A DNA stretch of 64,000 bases, taken from contig NW_020170392.1 of assembly GCF_000524195.1 (NCBI RefSeq), positions 1,320,152 to 1,384,151 of the forward strand, written 5' to 3'. A program made the translations under genes and the position numbers. Source of the DNA: Echinococcus granulosus (taxonomy: Eukaryota; Platyhelminthes; Cestoda; Cyclophyllidea; Taeniidae). Every line of letters starts with the position of its first letter. Positions within the stretch are counted from its first letter, which is position 1. Shown here piece after piece: positions 13,401-25,658 of the stretch. The notes beneath the pieces are model-generated. The model did not search any database. It saw only the letters and a list, made by a program, of their open reading frames with translations, and was not told where the DNA came from.

Positions 13401-15199
13401 TCTGGATTTATGTCTGGCATTTCCGGTGTAGCGCAGTTCAGGCAAATCCTGAATGATTCTAGCTTCTAACCTAATGTAATTTTCACTCTGGCTGTTTTAA
13501 TAAATATGGTATCCATTGGGAATAAACTTGGCCAACTCGCACACAGAAACCTTATTTGTCCGATTTTGACCTTGAACTCATCAAAGACGAATGACCCCAT
13601 TCTGCTTGAGGATCAAGGTCTAATCAGTTAGTCCGTGAGTGGAAAAAAACTACCAAAGCTCTCTTAATACCTTCTAGTTAAGATGAGGAAATTTATTACA
13701 TGCACCTTATGGAGGGCATATCAATTGCCCAATGGAATTTAGAAATCGGCGTAATATTCTTGTACTTGTGCTTAATACACTCGTTCATCTTTTCGTGACC
13801 GAGATATCACTAAAAGTGACATTAAAAAGGTAACTTTCACGGTTCAACCATACATGAACATCATAAGATTGAAGTGTAGTACCATGGTTACCGCTAAAAG
13901 AATGGCAATTTGTTTTTCCACACGAAATGACGACGAAGCCCGCGCGTGTAGGCAACTTAATTCCAAAGGAGACATCATCGGTCATGTCTAGACACCCAAG
14001 TGCCTGTCTTTGTTATGTCTGTCTGTCCGGTTAGCAGCCGAGCTACTAATTGTTGCGACGCTACAAATTTACCTCGGTTGACTTCATGCTCTCCCTCTCG
14101 CGCACGTGCGCACCTACTTGCCTACAAAAATGTCGAGGAAACGTCCACTCTCGCGATCTCCGACTGAAAGTGGGTTTTCAGTTACCTGAGGAACTTGGCC
14201 TAGCTAATTTGTTTTTGCCACTACCTAGAGATTTACTCATTTATTCAGTCATAACATGCCTTTGACAGACGCTAATCTGGCCTTGTAAATAAGACGTATG
14301 CGCGCGTGCGTGTGTGCGTGCGTGCCTACATGCGTGACTGGTCGATAAATTGCTCGTGACTGATTGGCTATGAACCTCACATTGAAATCACGCCAGTGCT
14401 CATCGATTCTACATTCGAAGAAGGTCTAAAGGGTAAATAGGCAGATAGAGATTAACTGCGATGCAGGAAACACAGGTTTATAATCTAGTCGACCAACGTG
14501 TCCGTTTATAGCCTTACCAACCCCTTCTTTTGCAAAAGTTAGAAAATGAAAAATATTTCCAAGAAGGTGGAATAATCACCACATTGTTTTGGTTAATGAT
14601 AATGAGTTTAAATAACTGCTGGCCATTACTTTTGATTGAAACCGCCTGGGATCCTACTTGAACCACGCGCGCATTAGGACGCTGCCACTGCCAAAAATCC
14701 AAGAACTTGGTTTCGTGAGGCCAAAGTCCATTGCTGTCGTTTTATTGACCAAATTAAGGAGTTTTGAAAAAATGCAAACATCAGTGACTCAACTTGAAAA
14801 AATGGCCTATAGTTAGTCATTGTACGGCAAAAACCACAGAATCTCCTCTAGAGGAAAGCCACTTCATTGAAATAAAGTATACAATGTTAATGTTGTCGGC
14901 GATTATGATAAATGCTTTAAATTATTTGCTTCATAATAGACTCAATTTAGCTAGTACTGTAATCTAATAAATTAATTCACTTATTTGTTGTTCCATAATG
15001 AATATCTCACCTACATGGAAAGAAACTTATATGCAAACTTTAGTTTCGTTATAGCTACGAGTTATAAAGTATCCGCCTAAGAGTATCACCAACTTGCTTA
15101 TTCCAGTTGCATAAAGCACCAGTACATTTCATTGGTCAAATTTCATGAATAATTCAAATTCGAATGCCCTGATAGAGATGAACACGGTAAATTCCACTG
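10411..15199. other. Intergenic stretch, no supported gene
   Basis: No splice-consistent coding structure was found. A TGACCTTGA half-site lies at 13567-13575. Mixed CG/TG repeats are at about 14297-14325. Small open frames such as 12159-12449 start at GTG and lack motifs. Confidence 0.55.
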
Positions 15200-15400
15200 T
15201 ACTGCTTTGGTTGTTTGTTCAACTCTTCGTTTCGATTACGGGGGCACTTAAGGCGCCGCGATTGTACTTTCGCCAGGTGAAATGGCTTCCAAGCAGTGTC
15301 GTTAGCCCCGCAACCCTTCTCTACGTCGACCAATGCATATCCTGCCCAAGTATTATCCCTCCTTCCGTATTTAGGTAGGTCTCGTGGCGCCACGCCCACC
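15200..15400 (+). repeat. Dispersed ~190-bp repeat, copy 3 (forward)
   Basis: Contains TTGTTCAACTCTTCGTTTCG, GGGGCACTTAAGGCGCCGCG, TAGCCCCGCAACCCTTCT, CTACGTCGACCAATGCATAT, CCTGCCCAAGTATTATCC and GGTCTCGTGGCGCCACG. This is one of the more complete copies. The overlapping open frames at 15145-15471 on both strands come from the repeat and are not genes. Confidence 0.7.
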
Positions 15401-18400
15401 ACTAATAAATTTCTGCATTCAAGAGTTGACCAGAGCGACTTGATGAGACTTATTAATTTTACATCAGTCATTAAAATATAGAAGTTTTATGTGCTGACGA
15501 AGCACAGGTTAAAATTTGCTTAATAAGGAGCATTATAAATGCATTTCTTTTATATTGTATTTAAGCTCATTAATTTACTACCCAAAAGGCGTGATGAGAA
15601 TTTGAAATTACCTTTTGTCATGATGGCTCACAGCCTGAAGTTTACATTGCAGTTTTTTAAAAAAAAATTGTTGTAATTTGGATCTAGTGATCATCTATAG
15701 AGGAAATGAGCTTGTTGAATTAACTAATTAACTGGATCTTGAAGTCAAAATGCGCCACTCAATTACTAGAGTTCCTGACCTATTTAAAATCATACCATTT
15801 CGGCAATTCATGTGGCAAAAATTATGGTTTTAATTAATTTACGCATGCCATGGCGGACTTTACTAAACATGATGAAGCAAACTAAAATTTTGGAAGATTT
15901 TGACCGATTGCGAAGGGATTGAGCCCGCAGGTTGCTTGCATCCCCACCCGCCTCAACAGATTGAGGTGGTAATTCCTTCTTCTTCTTTATGCTGTCTGAT
16001 TTTGCAATTTGGAGGAGAACAAGTTTGTACAAAATTCGAAAACTCCTTTAGCAGACAATTACTGGATGTATCTTCAAAATTGTTCTTACCATAATCATTA
16101 TCAAAGGAGAAAAAAATTGCTCTCTTCAGTAAATCAAAAAGGGCACTGCAGATTTATGGCACGCGGTGGAGAAGCTTCCCATAATTCATTTAAAAGTCCA
16201 CCCATATCTTGACATCCACAATGAAGTCGAATCACTACCTTTGCAAGTGGCACAAATAGTTTCAAAAGAATAAACAACAAGCAAGTAAAAAAAATTCACT
16301 TGAACATATTAAGAAGGGACTGATTTGTTCACAAATAAGCAAAGGTGCTATGCTTATTTTCCTTTTCCTGACCATGAAGCTAAGGCATGTATTTCCTATG
16401 CCTCGGAGTTTCATGGAAAAGTGTAATTAGTTAGAGCTTTTTGGTTGTCATTTTTACATTTCATCTAACATAGACACATAGCGAGCTTGCTCGCCTTAGG
16501 CACTAATGGAAGTATTTTTTCTGTCGACATGCTAAAAAATTAATCTAGTTAACACCTAAAATTTTCGTCCCGAACATTCCTATGTGTACAAAATATTCGC
16601 ATCTAAATATGGAAATTTGTATGCTAGCAGATATACAGATATCGCGCAGCCTACCACATCGACTCAGCTCATTAAGGCAAACGAATGGCTAGCCAAAATG
16701 TTTTCGCTAAAGGGTATGCACCATTCTCTGTGATTAACACTGCTGCTATATTCATCGTAGTAACTATTGTCCCAGTCGACAAACTCCATTAGCAGGTGTA
16801 ATCGCATTGATTGAGATGGAGCGATGGCGCTGCTTGGCCTGGCCAGGGTGAGTACGTCAACCGCCATCCGCAATCGATAAGGATTGAGGTTACAGAGTGC
16901 AAAGGAGTGTGAGTATCGCCGACACGGATGCACCGCGCTTTGTTAAGTTGTACCATCCGGACTCACACCCACACACACACCACTTGGGTTTGATTTATCG
17001 TCTCTTCTTAGTCACCGAATGGCTAATTTATGCAAATGCATTGTCAAGGTTATCGCATATATGTGGTGTGCGAAACACTTCAACCAATCAATAGCGGATA
17101 ACGAGTCATGAAACAGAGCATCAAAATGTATTCAGCGGAAGTGTTTTATTTGGGAAAAAGCAAAAGCAGCTTTTATATAAGCCTTGAAGATAAACATCTT
17201 TTACACTTTTCGACCAAGTGACGCTTCTCCTGCGCGACCTCCAAATTAGCCACTCCGCGATCAAGCCAAGTTGCACCTTTGCCAAGTCGCATTGCGATTG
17301 GCTACCACCGCATTAAAGAGTGACCTTGGCGCATAAAGAGGCAAATTGACGTAGTGGCGCTCGTTTTAGTGCAATTTGATGGGCCGAGCAGACCTTCCCC
17401 GTGTTCGCGGGTGTGTGTGTAAGTCAAATGGACCGGCGTGGCTCCGCTGACATCACTGCAGTGGATCGTGGGAGTGACCTTGAGGCGTGTATATACGTCA
17501 CTACGTTGAGCGTGTAAACACCATACCTTTATCATCGGTCAATAATAGGCTGCACTTTTGTACGTGTTTGGGTCTTTGCCAGCGATTCTTATAAAAATGG
17601 CAATGGCGCCAATACCGCTGTTCTGCAGCGGCATCACTTAGTCCTTCTGATGCTTAGCTTTTAGGTCACCATGCTTTATTACACTTTTTAAAGATAGCAG
17701 GAAGGAGTTGTTTTTAGACAGCAGTGGGTTTTACCTCCTGCAATTTGATTAGGAAACACAAACAATAGAGTCCCTTATCTATGCATAGTATCATGTCTGT
17801 CATAATTAATTCAAGTGAGACAAAATGGTCTTCTGCTTTTAATTTGGGCTAGTGGAGAAACAACGCGTCCTATCAACCTTTAATAAAAATAGGACGCAAT
17901 CTAGTCTTCTTATTTGACGTAACAATCCCAGCATCACTGTTTGCTATTTTGTCATTGTACAAGGAATTTGAAAATGAGTTGCCGTTGTAATGGCCCAAGT
18001 TTGACGCTAGACGCGGTAGATTTCATACTTCTTCATTCTAACCCTTCCCAGCCAATTCGTTTTCATTTTCCGCTTCATTTAAATTCCAGGATGCCATTTA
18101 TTTCAAATGTACCAGATACATGACTCCAAGGGTGCGTGGACCGTCCTTAAACTTTTATTCATTAAAACAAGAGGTTTGAGGGTTTCCTAAAAACTCACTA
18201 ACAGCATGTAAGGTTCAAGGGCAAAACCTAATTGTCGAGATTTGATTTCGCCTAGGCTGACTGATCTAGGCTACGTCGGCCCCAAATATCGCACATATCG
18301 TGAAAATGTTTCTTGTGATTTTCTGCAAAAAGAAATGTAACTTCCTTTCGTTACCCATCTTAAACTTGATGATTCTCTTTGCATTCACACGACTAGTAGC

Positions 18401-21400
18401 AATTTCTTCGTGCGAAATTTTAAACTATCTCAAGTATTTGGATGGGAGTACCTAGAAAACAGTGCATTTTAGTGAATTTTCGTGTTAGCATCATCACAAT
18501 TTCATCCTTTCGCATAATCTCCGAGTGGCAATGGCCTAAGCATATTGAGTAAATGTAAAATACCAACTACCACAGTTTGCCGGTCACGGGAAACGGACAA
18601 AGTAGCTCTTAATGAAAACCCAAGCACTAACTCTCTTGTAAAAGAACGGTCTACCTGACTAATTTAGATATTGGTGGAGGTTAATACAGAGAAGATAATT
18701 AAAGGAGGGAGAACTAAGAGTTGACAAGAGCTCTTGGCTTTGTCCAAATCACAGGCAGAAAACTTACAACTTTGAGTAAGCAAATCCTCGGATAAAGGAA
18801 TGGTGTGTGTGTGCTCCTTCTAGACAGAAAACATCGATGAAGACAGGGAGTAAACAAATTCCAGACACGCTGATTCATAACGCTACCTCTGTGTAGCGCC
18901 GCTTACCTCGCCACGCCAGCCTTGTCCGGAATGGGCATTTGGTGAGGTGTTTGAACCGACCTCCTTCACCTCTAACTTGAAGGACTAACAAATCGCCGTG
19001 CGCGTGTCCGGTTGAGTGTGATGACGAGATTTGGGATATGCGCAGTACTTTTCGGGCTGGCTTTGGCAGATCCCACCGCCACCAGCTGACTAACGCACCC
19101 GCGTTTGCTGTCTTTGGGGGGCAAAAAATCCATACCAAGGGTGTTGTGTCCTGAATGTGGGTCAGCAAAGCTCACTTGGCGAGGTTGGCCTTGGCACTGA
19201 AAGAGCGAATCTGAAGGACGCTTTTTTTGTAGTCCTTGACCTTGAGACAGCAGAAGAGGGAAGCTGGAGGGGGAGGAGGAGGAGGGCAGTCATCGTACCT
19301 CAAGGTCACTGCTGTAGACCGGTGGTTGTACTTTCTTTCACAAAACTTTCGCTTTTCTCCTCTGCTGACCGCTCTGCTTACTGCCAAGCTATCGATAAAG
19401 CTAACCAAGGAACATTAGGCGATTATTTATTTAAAATTTTAATGTTACTTTTATATACAATGCCGTTTCCATAGATCTTCAACCACTATTTCCCCATTTT
19501 TGATAGGGGATTTTAAAAAAATGGGTTATGGATTTTTTAGTACAAATTTCTTTTATGCAGGTATCCAAATAAATGGACTTAAGTGCTACTTGTCTTAAGT
19601 CTTCCAAATTCCTGTCATTTTAATTAGCTATGAGCGGGAAGCCTAGGGAATTCAGGTGCCACCTTCCTTACATCCTTCCTTCTACCTTCTCATGACAGGG
19701 TTTTTATTTCAAACGTTTCTCTGCAAATTTGTGACAGTAATTTGTAAAATAAATTGCTGGAAACTTTTGGATAAGCCACAGCTTAAATAATAGGGCCATT
19801 TCAAAGCCAAACAGTCAAAAATTGATAACTGATGAAGAAATCAGAAACAACTTCTTACGAATAACTCTTGATTTACATCTTCATTTAGGCATAATTTGGG
19901 AGTAAATTAAAAAATATTTTAAACGCTTTTGTCAAGCAGATGGGGATTAAATCTACTAGCAGGAGAAGTGGGGAATGAATGCAAAATCCAGGTAAGTTAA
20001 TTTAAGGAGGGTAAAGAGGTAGCCAGGGGATAAGTGAAAAGGTGTTAGAGATGAAAAAAATAGGGCCCTTCAATTCAATAATGTACTGTCTCATTTACCT
20101 CCTCCCGGGCATTAAAATTAAGGGATATCAAAAAGGCAAAACAACGAATGGTATTTCTTGGGATATTAGGAGTTTCAGTCCTCGTCTTGCCTAGGCACCG
20201 CAAGGGCACTCTGCTTCGCTTGCATTTTTGCTTGGGTTAAGCAGGAAAGCTTGTGTAGGGAATGAAAAATTTTCACCTTAAATGCTAAATTTAAACGGCT
20301 TAATTTGAGAATTGTTGAACGTGTGTAATGGCTCCGTAATTGTGATATATGCTGACGATAACGCAGAAATCAAATTATACTTTATGAGAGCTTCAACAGT
20401 AAATGGGCGACCGCGGTAGATAATCCGTTTTACAAACAATGCCCTTCTTGCCTAAATGCATTGGCTGCGAGGATTAGTTTGACACAGATTACTTAAACAT
20501 TATATTTAACAACTCGGCATCAAGATCCATGAACTCACAATCTATGGAGGAGAGGCCTTAGTCACTAATGTAAACAGTTTATTTTCCTAAATAAAACGAA
20601 CACTTTATTAATGAAGTTTAAATCAGATGCAAAACATGGATTTAAGCCGTAGTTGTCCGACAGGGTATTTACATTATTCTTTACTGAAAACAGTCCAAAA
20701 CTGGTTCATTTTGACCCTTCAGTATAGGCTAAAGCTGGTATTTTGTCAAGGTCGTTAAAAAGTGAAAGGCAGGAGGAGGAAAGGAAACAGTACAACGATC
20801 TCACTGATGGTAATGGAGAGCAGGGCTGTGAAACACCCTACTGCACCAGATGCAGGAGAGGCAGTGACTAAGCTCCGCCGTTTCAGTGTGTGAATGACCC
20901 TAAACGGGACTGCGTGTCTCCGCATCCGGGGCAGCCTTAGTGATTGATTTACACTTCTTGACATGCCTTTGTTGTCGCTGTTGCTCTTTACATTCGTCCT
21001 GTTTCCACGCTGAACTGCAGTGGAACCGGAAGTGCCTTGAGACTTTAGTAGGTAGATAAACGAAGTTTGCCCACCATGATCTCAGCTTGCATGAAATACA
21101 CAGTTCATGACGATTTTTAAATGCATTAAGGCTCTAGGCTTTGCAATTCGTGCCGTCCGACCATAAATTCTGTATTTAAAAAGGCTTAGGTGGCAAAAAG
21201 GGGTGCAATGGATTTGTGGATCAAGTAACTGGTGTAAGACATCGCACACTCAAAGTGGCATGCTTTTTTAAGCTTAGAGTGAAAATTGAAGTATCAATAG
21301 GTCTAACAAACCCATTGACAGCGCGCCCTGTCTCGGGTGGAATTGTCTAGGCTGCTTTTTAATGGTGAAATTTTTGACAAGCAAAAGTACACCTAAGATT

Positions 21401-21939
21401 TGGCACAAAATTGAATTAATTTATTTACCCTAAATGCAGTCTGATTAAGCTCTAACTTTTTAATGAAAATAAAGTGAACAAATTACATGCAAAAGAAATT
21501 AAGTCAATCTAAATTTGATGGTACTCATGACAGAACCTTGATGTACTCATTAAAGAGTTCATAAACAATATACAATTAAAATTTTATCATAACGGCTTGT
21601 TTTTTTACTATCACTTGGTACATTTAAGCAGCACAATCAAAAAAATAAAATTATTAAAGGCTTCGTAATATAAAACAAATTGTAGACATTGAATAGACCA
21701 CATGCAATTTTATTGCAAATAGAATACTTTACTTAATTAATATAAGTAAAAGAACTATCATTAATGTAAAATGGTCAACAAGCATGATAATGATTTAAAT
21801 ATGTGCAATATTTGGGGACGTACATAAAGTGTATCTTTTGTATCTACATGCAAGTAATCTTAAAAGATTCGCACCAGGAACCAAGAATTGAAAGGCTCTC
21901 ACAACTGGACTAAAGTCTGTAGGTATAATCATAATTGGA
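15401..21939. other. Intergenic stretch with two CpG-richer patches
   Basis: No gene is confidently supported. The patches at 16.8-17.6 kb and 18.9-19.35 kb carry CpGs, CCAAT motifs (for example ATTGGCT at about 17298) and nuclear-receptor half-sites at 17475-17483, 19237-19245 and 19300-19308. A CA-rich microsatellite lies at about 16963-16980. A speculative minus-strand pair of exons (18907-18938 joined to 16664-16838) keeps phase but encodes an unrecognised protein of 68 aa. Confidence 0.5.
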
Positions 21940-22150
21940 TCATTTGTTTAACTTTTCACTTTGGTTTAGTGATCACTTAAGGCTTTGTCTTTGTATTCTC
22001 GCTAAGCATCATGGCCTCCGGACAAGCCAACAGTCCTCTAACCCTTCTGCACGTCGGAAATATATATTTGGCCCTAGAAATGAATTCCGAGCCATTCTTG
22101 AAGAGAAAAGAAGACAACATTGGCAAAAGCAGATAGCAGACCCATTCCTA
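21940..22150 (+). repeat. Dispersed ~190-bp repeat, copy 4 (forward, rearranged)
   Basis: Begins TTTGTTTAACTTTTCACTTT, then ACTTAAGGCTTTGTCTTTGT, CATGGCCTCCGGACAAGCCA and CCTTCTGCACGTCGG. After about 22080 the order breaks: CTTGAAGAGAAAAGAAGACA resembles the reverse-complement end of the family, so this copy looks chimeric or folded back. Confidence 0.55.
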
Positions 22151-22843
22151 AAGGATTATTATCTTGATTTCCACTTTTAAATGCTAAAACTTCACGTAAC
22201 GGAAGAAGAACAATGTGATACTGATGGGAAAATCTGTGACTGTCCTTTACAGAAGGCTTGGAAATGACGTCAACCCAATCTATACCTCACTCTCGTGGTC
22301 TCCAGAAATGTCGTTTGTAACTGAGGAGACACACTAGCCATGTACCACCCGGAAATGTTTCTTACGGAACTATTCACCATATCTGTATGGGGATTTTAAC
22401 TAATCGAACATGCGATACCTCCTCCACCTTTCTACCGCTGGGATGGAACCGAGGTACATATGATTGGGAAGCGTTGAAGTGGAAACAAATTTGCAAGAGG
22501 AAATAAAGGAGAAGCCTTATTCCCGTAAAACTACTTTAGATCCCGTCAATTAATAAACAACTCAGTTTTTTGGGCCAGTGTTTGTACGACCAACGATGGA
22601 TAATCCTAATAACCAGCGTAATTTCTCTTTCCCCAATGCACTTTCCATACAGGGCAAAACCCCAGGTCCAGCAGGATTTAAGAGATCAGTGATATTACAG
22701 TCGGTTGGCTCCTTAGTCGCACGCAAATTCGATGACTCGCGCGGTTGGTCGTTGGATGCTTTTCCTTAATGCACCGACTGCGTTGAGATGTCCGATACGA
22801 AGGGTTGACAAAGGGGGAACGTTGAGGACGAAGCTCGAAAGAA

Positions 22844-23045
22844 AAGAGGAGCAATGTAACACTTTATTTGTTTAACTCCTCGTTTTGGTTTCAAGGACAC
22901 TTTAGGCTCTGCCTTTGTACTTCTATTGGGCGGCGTGGTCCCCGTGTCATGCCAGTCGCCCCTTGACTCTTGTGGGCCGGCAACATGTGCTATGCCATAG
23001 TGTTGTCTTCTCTCAACTCCAGGGAAGTCTTGGGGTGCTACAAGC
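22844..23045 (+). repeat. Dispersed ~190-bp repeat, copy 5 (forward, near complete)
   Basis: Reads GCAATGTAACACTTTATTTG, TTTAACTCCTCGTTTTGG, AGGCTCTGCCTTTGTACTTC, GGGCGGCGTGGTC, CATGCCAGTCGCCCCTTGAC, GTTGTCTTCTCTCAACTCC and AGGGAAGTCTTGGGGTGCTA. It is the clearest full-length forward copy and lies 0.1 kb from copy 6 in the opposite orientation. Confidence 0.75.
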
Positions 23046-23147
23046 ATTTCATTCATTTTCTACTTAAGAACATCTGTTTCATAAAGTTCATTTTTGGGGA
23101 CAGCTACATTTTGATTCCAGATAAAACACGGACATTATATTCATTCC

Positions 23148-23350
23148 CTTTGGCGCCCCAAGACTTCCCTGAAGACGAGAGAAGACAACAGTTAGGCAGA
23201 ATTTGTATTGTCAATCTACGAAGGACTTGGGAGCTACTGGCATAACCCAGAGGCCAGGCTGGTAGGTAAATGTACAATGACGGAGTCTCTAATTGTTTTG
23301 TTACCGAAACCGACAGCCAAATAAACAAATAAAGTATTGTATAGCCTCCT
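23148..23350 (-). repeat. Dispersed ~190-bp repeat, copy 6 (reverse, near complete)
   Basis: Reads GGCGCCCCAAGACTTCCCTG, AAGACGAGAGAAGACAACAG, GCAGAATTTGTATTGTCAAT, GGACTTGGGAGCTACTGGCA, TAACCCAGAGGCC and AAATAAACAAATAAAGTATT. With copy 5 it makes a natural inverted pair. Small frames at 22970-23328 are shadows of these repeats. Confidence 0.75.
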
Positions 23351-24041
23351 CTCTACTCGTGACCTTTGTCCCTGGTCCTCTTCTTAGTCAACTCCCCCTG
23401 CCGTCCGGCGCAGCGTAGTCGGTGATGTAATCGAAACACCGGTGATTCAACCGTGAAACTGAGACGGTATCTGCATGCAACGTCACTGATCCCTCTTGGC
23501 AATTTAACTGTGACTAGAGCTTCATTTTGCTTTGGTAACTGCATTAAGGGAAGGGGGAATATGCTGGTTATCAGGTATGTTCATCGCTAGTCGTAGGAAC
23601 ACTGGCCTAAAGGCAAAGTCATTTGATGGAGGATGGGGTCTAATAGTAGTTTCGCGGAGATAAGGTTTTGCGTCCATTCCTCCTTGCTAATTTGTTCTCG
23701 CATATCTCACATATCTGCCTAAGTTATATCCAACTGGTAGAGAGGTAGAGGAGGTATCGTGTGTTGGGCTAGTTGACATCTTTTTACAGGCACGGTGGGT
23801 AGCTTCGTAAGGCACACATTTGGATGGTTCATGGCTGGTATGTCGCTTCAATTGTAAATAGCATTTCTGAAGAACACGGACTAGGGTAGTTGCCGAAGGT
23901 TGACGTCATTTTTAAGCCTTCTGTAAGAAGTCGTCACGGATCCTCCCGTCCGCAACCTATGCGCTTCTTCCATTATGCTCACTCAACAGTAGAAATTCCA
24001 AAAGCTGTCCTTAATGTCGGGTTTACCTTCCGCCGCCATCA

Positions 24042-24185
24042 TCGTAGAACCCCGAGACTTCCACAAAGAAGAAAGAAGGCATAATACTCGGGCAGACTAC
24101 ACATTGTGGACCCGTGAGAGGACTAAAGGCTACTGGCATGGTCCAAAGTCAGTGTTACAGTACCCACAGAAATAAGTAATTGGAA
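24042..24185 (-). repeat. Dispersed ~190-bp repeat, copy 7 (reverse, diverged)
   Basis: Shares AACCCCGAGACTTCC, AAAGAAGAAAGAAGGCATAA, TACTCGGGCAGACTACACAT and GGCTACTGGCATGGTCC with the family, but is more diverged and fades towards the distal end. Confidence 0.6.
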
Positions 24186-25533
24186 ACGTTTAGTTTTGAT
24201 ATGGTGTCAAAGTCTTTAAGGACCATTTACGGTCCACTTTTACGTTATGTTAATTTTTGGTAACTATATATATCCCGTCACTATAATTTTTCTGAAACTA
24301 AATAATCTCTTGTCGCTCTTGATCCCTATTTATTGTTTCTAAAACCAGATATGCTCCATTAAATGTGAAGGACATTATGTACTAAGTGAAGCATAAATAT
24401 ACCCCAAAACCTTAGCATAAAAAAGAGGTCATTTTATTGAGAATTTTCGTGTCTACTGAGCCGCTGGGGGATACAAAGTAATCTATTTTTCAGATGAAAG
24501 TATTCTTTTATAAAAACCATCTTTACGTTTTACTAAAAGCAGAAATGATGGAAACCTTCTTATCCAAGTATGATGGCTTGTGTCGGTGCCATCAAACAAT
24601 GACTATCATTTTCGGCTTTTGAGCACAAAACAGACAATTAACATTCTGACCATTGGAAAAAGCCATCACAATTTGAAGGGATTTATCTCATACCTAGAGG
24701 AGGTGTTTCGGGATTTTATATTAAGCATGCAGAACCCCACCGTCGTTTGATGGGTGAAAAAAAACTTACAATATTGGTCAGGCTTGGGGTCATCCTCAAA
24801 GAAGTGATAGGACATACCGGAACTGGTGTCTTGAACTCATGATTCCACAACGGCGACCGCATTGCATGGGTCAGAGAATCTGTATGGACACTGGTACGAC
24901 TCAAACTGATGTCATCCTCTCAAGATAAATGTAGGAAGTTTTTTTCTTAACAATTAAATCTCCTTCTACAGTGTTTTTTTTTTGGGCAAAGAGGAAACAT
25001 GAATGTGAGTTCTTAAACAATCTAATTATTTTAGTTTTATGAACAAAAATACAGCTAGCTTTGAATAGTTGCCAGGACATTGGACAAAGTAGAGGTAATA
25101 AGATGAGGTCTCTATATGAACTACATACATTAACAACTTTATCTCTGGCCACCGGTTTTTCAAGTGAACCCCAATTTTCTTCATACTTCGTGCATTTTAT
25201 GTGTTTTATATCCGTGATACCCACTCAACCGAAGAATGCAATTACAACAGACATAAAAAGAGGGCTCTACAATTCAGCCAAAGAATTCAAAAAAAGCATC
25301 TTTTAAGTGTTTTTACAAATACATAGATAAATAGATGTGTCCTATTAGGATATTTTGCACTTGCGAACGTCTAAGAACATAAATGAGTTCCTAGCCCTAA
25401 AGTCTTTTACTATTTGTAATGGAACAAATGACTATCATGGCGATATGTAGTGAAATTGGATTAGGTTAGATTATCATGTGAAAACTCATGAAACACTAGC
25501 GCCTTGAAAAAGCCAGTTCTTTTTCCCCACCGG

Positions 25534-25583
25534 ATTGGACGAACCAATGAGCTAGCGGAATCGTCGCCTTCGGATTCACCAAT
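25534..25583 (+). promoter_or_regulatory. CCAAT-box cluster upstream of the SUEL-lectin gene
   Basis: ATTGG at 25534-25538, CCAAT at 25544-25548 and CCAAT at 25579-25583 lie 75-125 bp before the start codon at 25659. The first two are in opposite orientation. The arrangement resembles an NF-Y-type promoter. No TATA box is evident close to the start. Confidence 0.4.
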
Positions 25584-25658
25584 CGCACTGCTCCAAGAAT
25601 TAATCCCCGGGCATGAAAAAGCACAAGGGCTTCCAGGGCGTAAACAAAAGTAGTTAAG

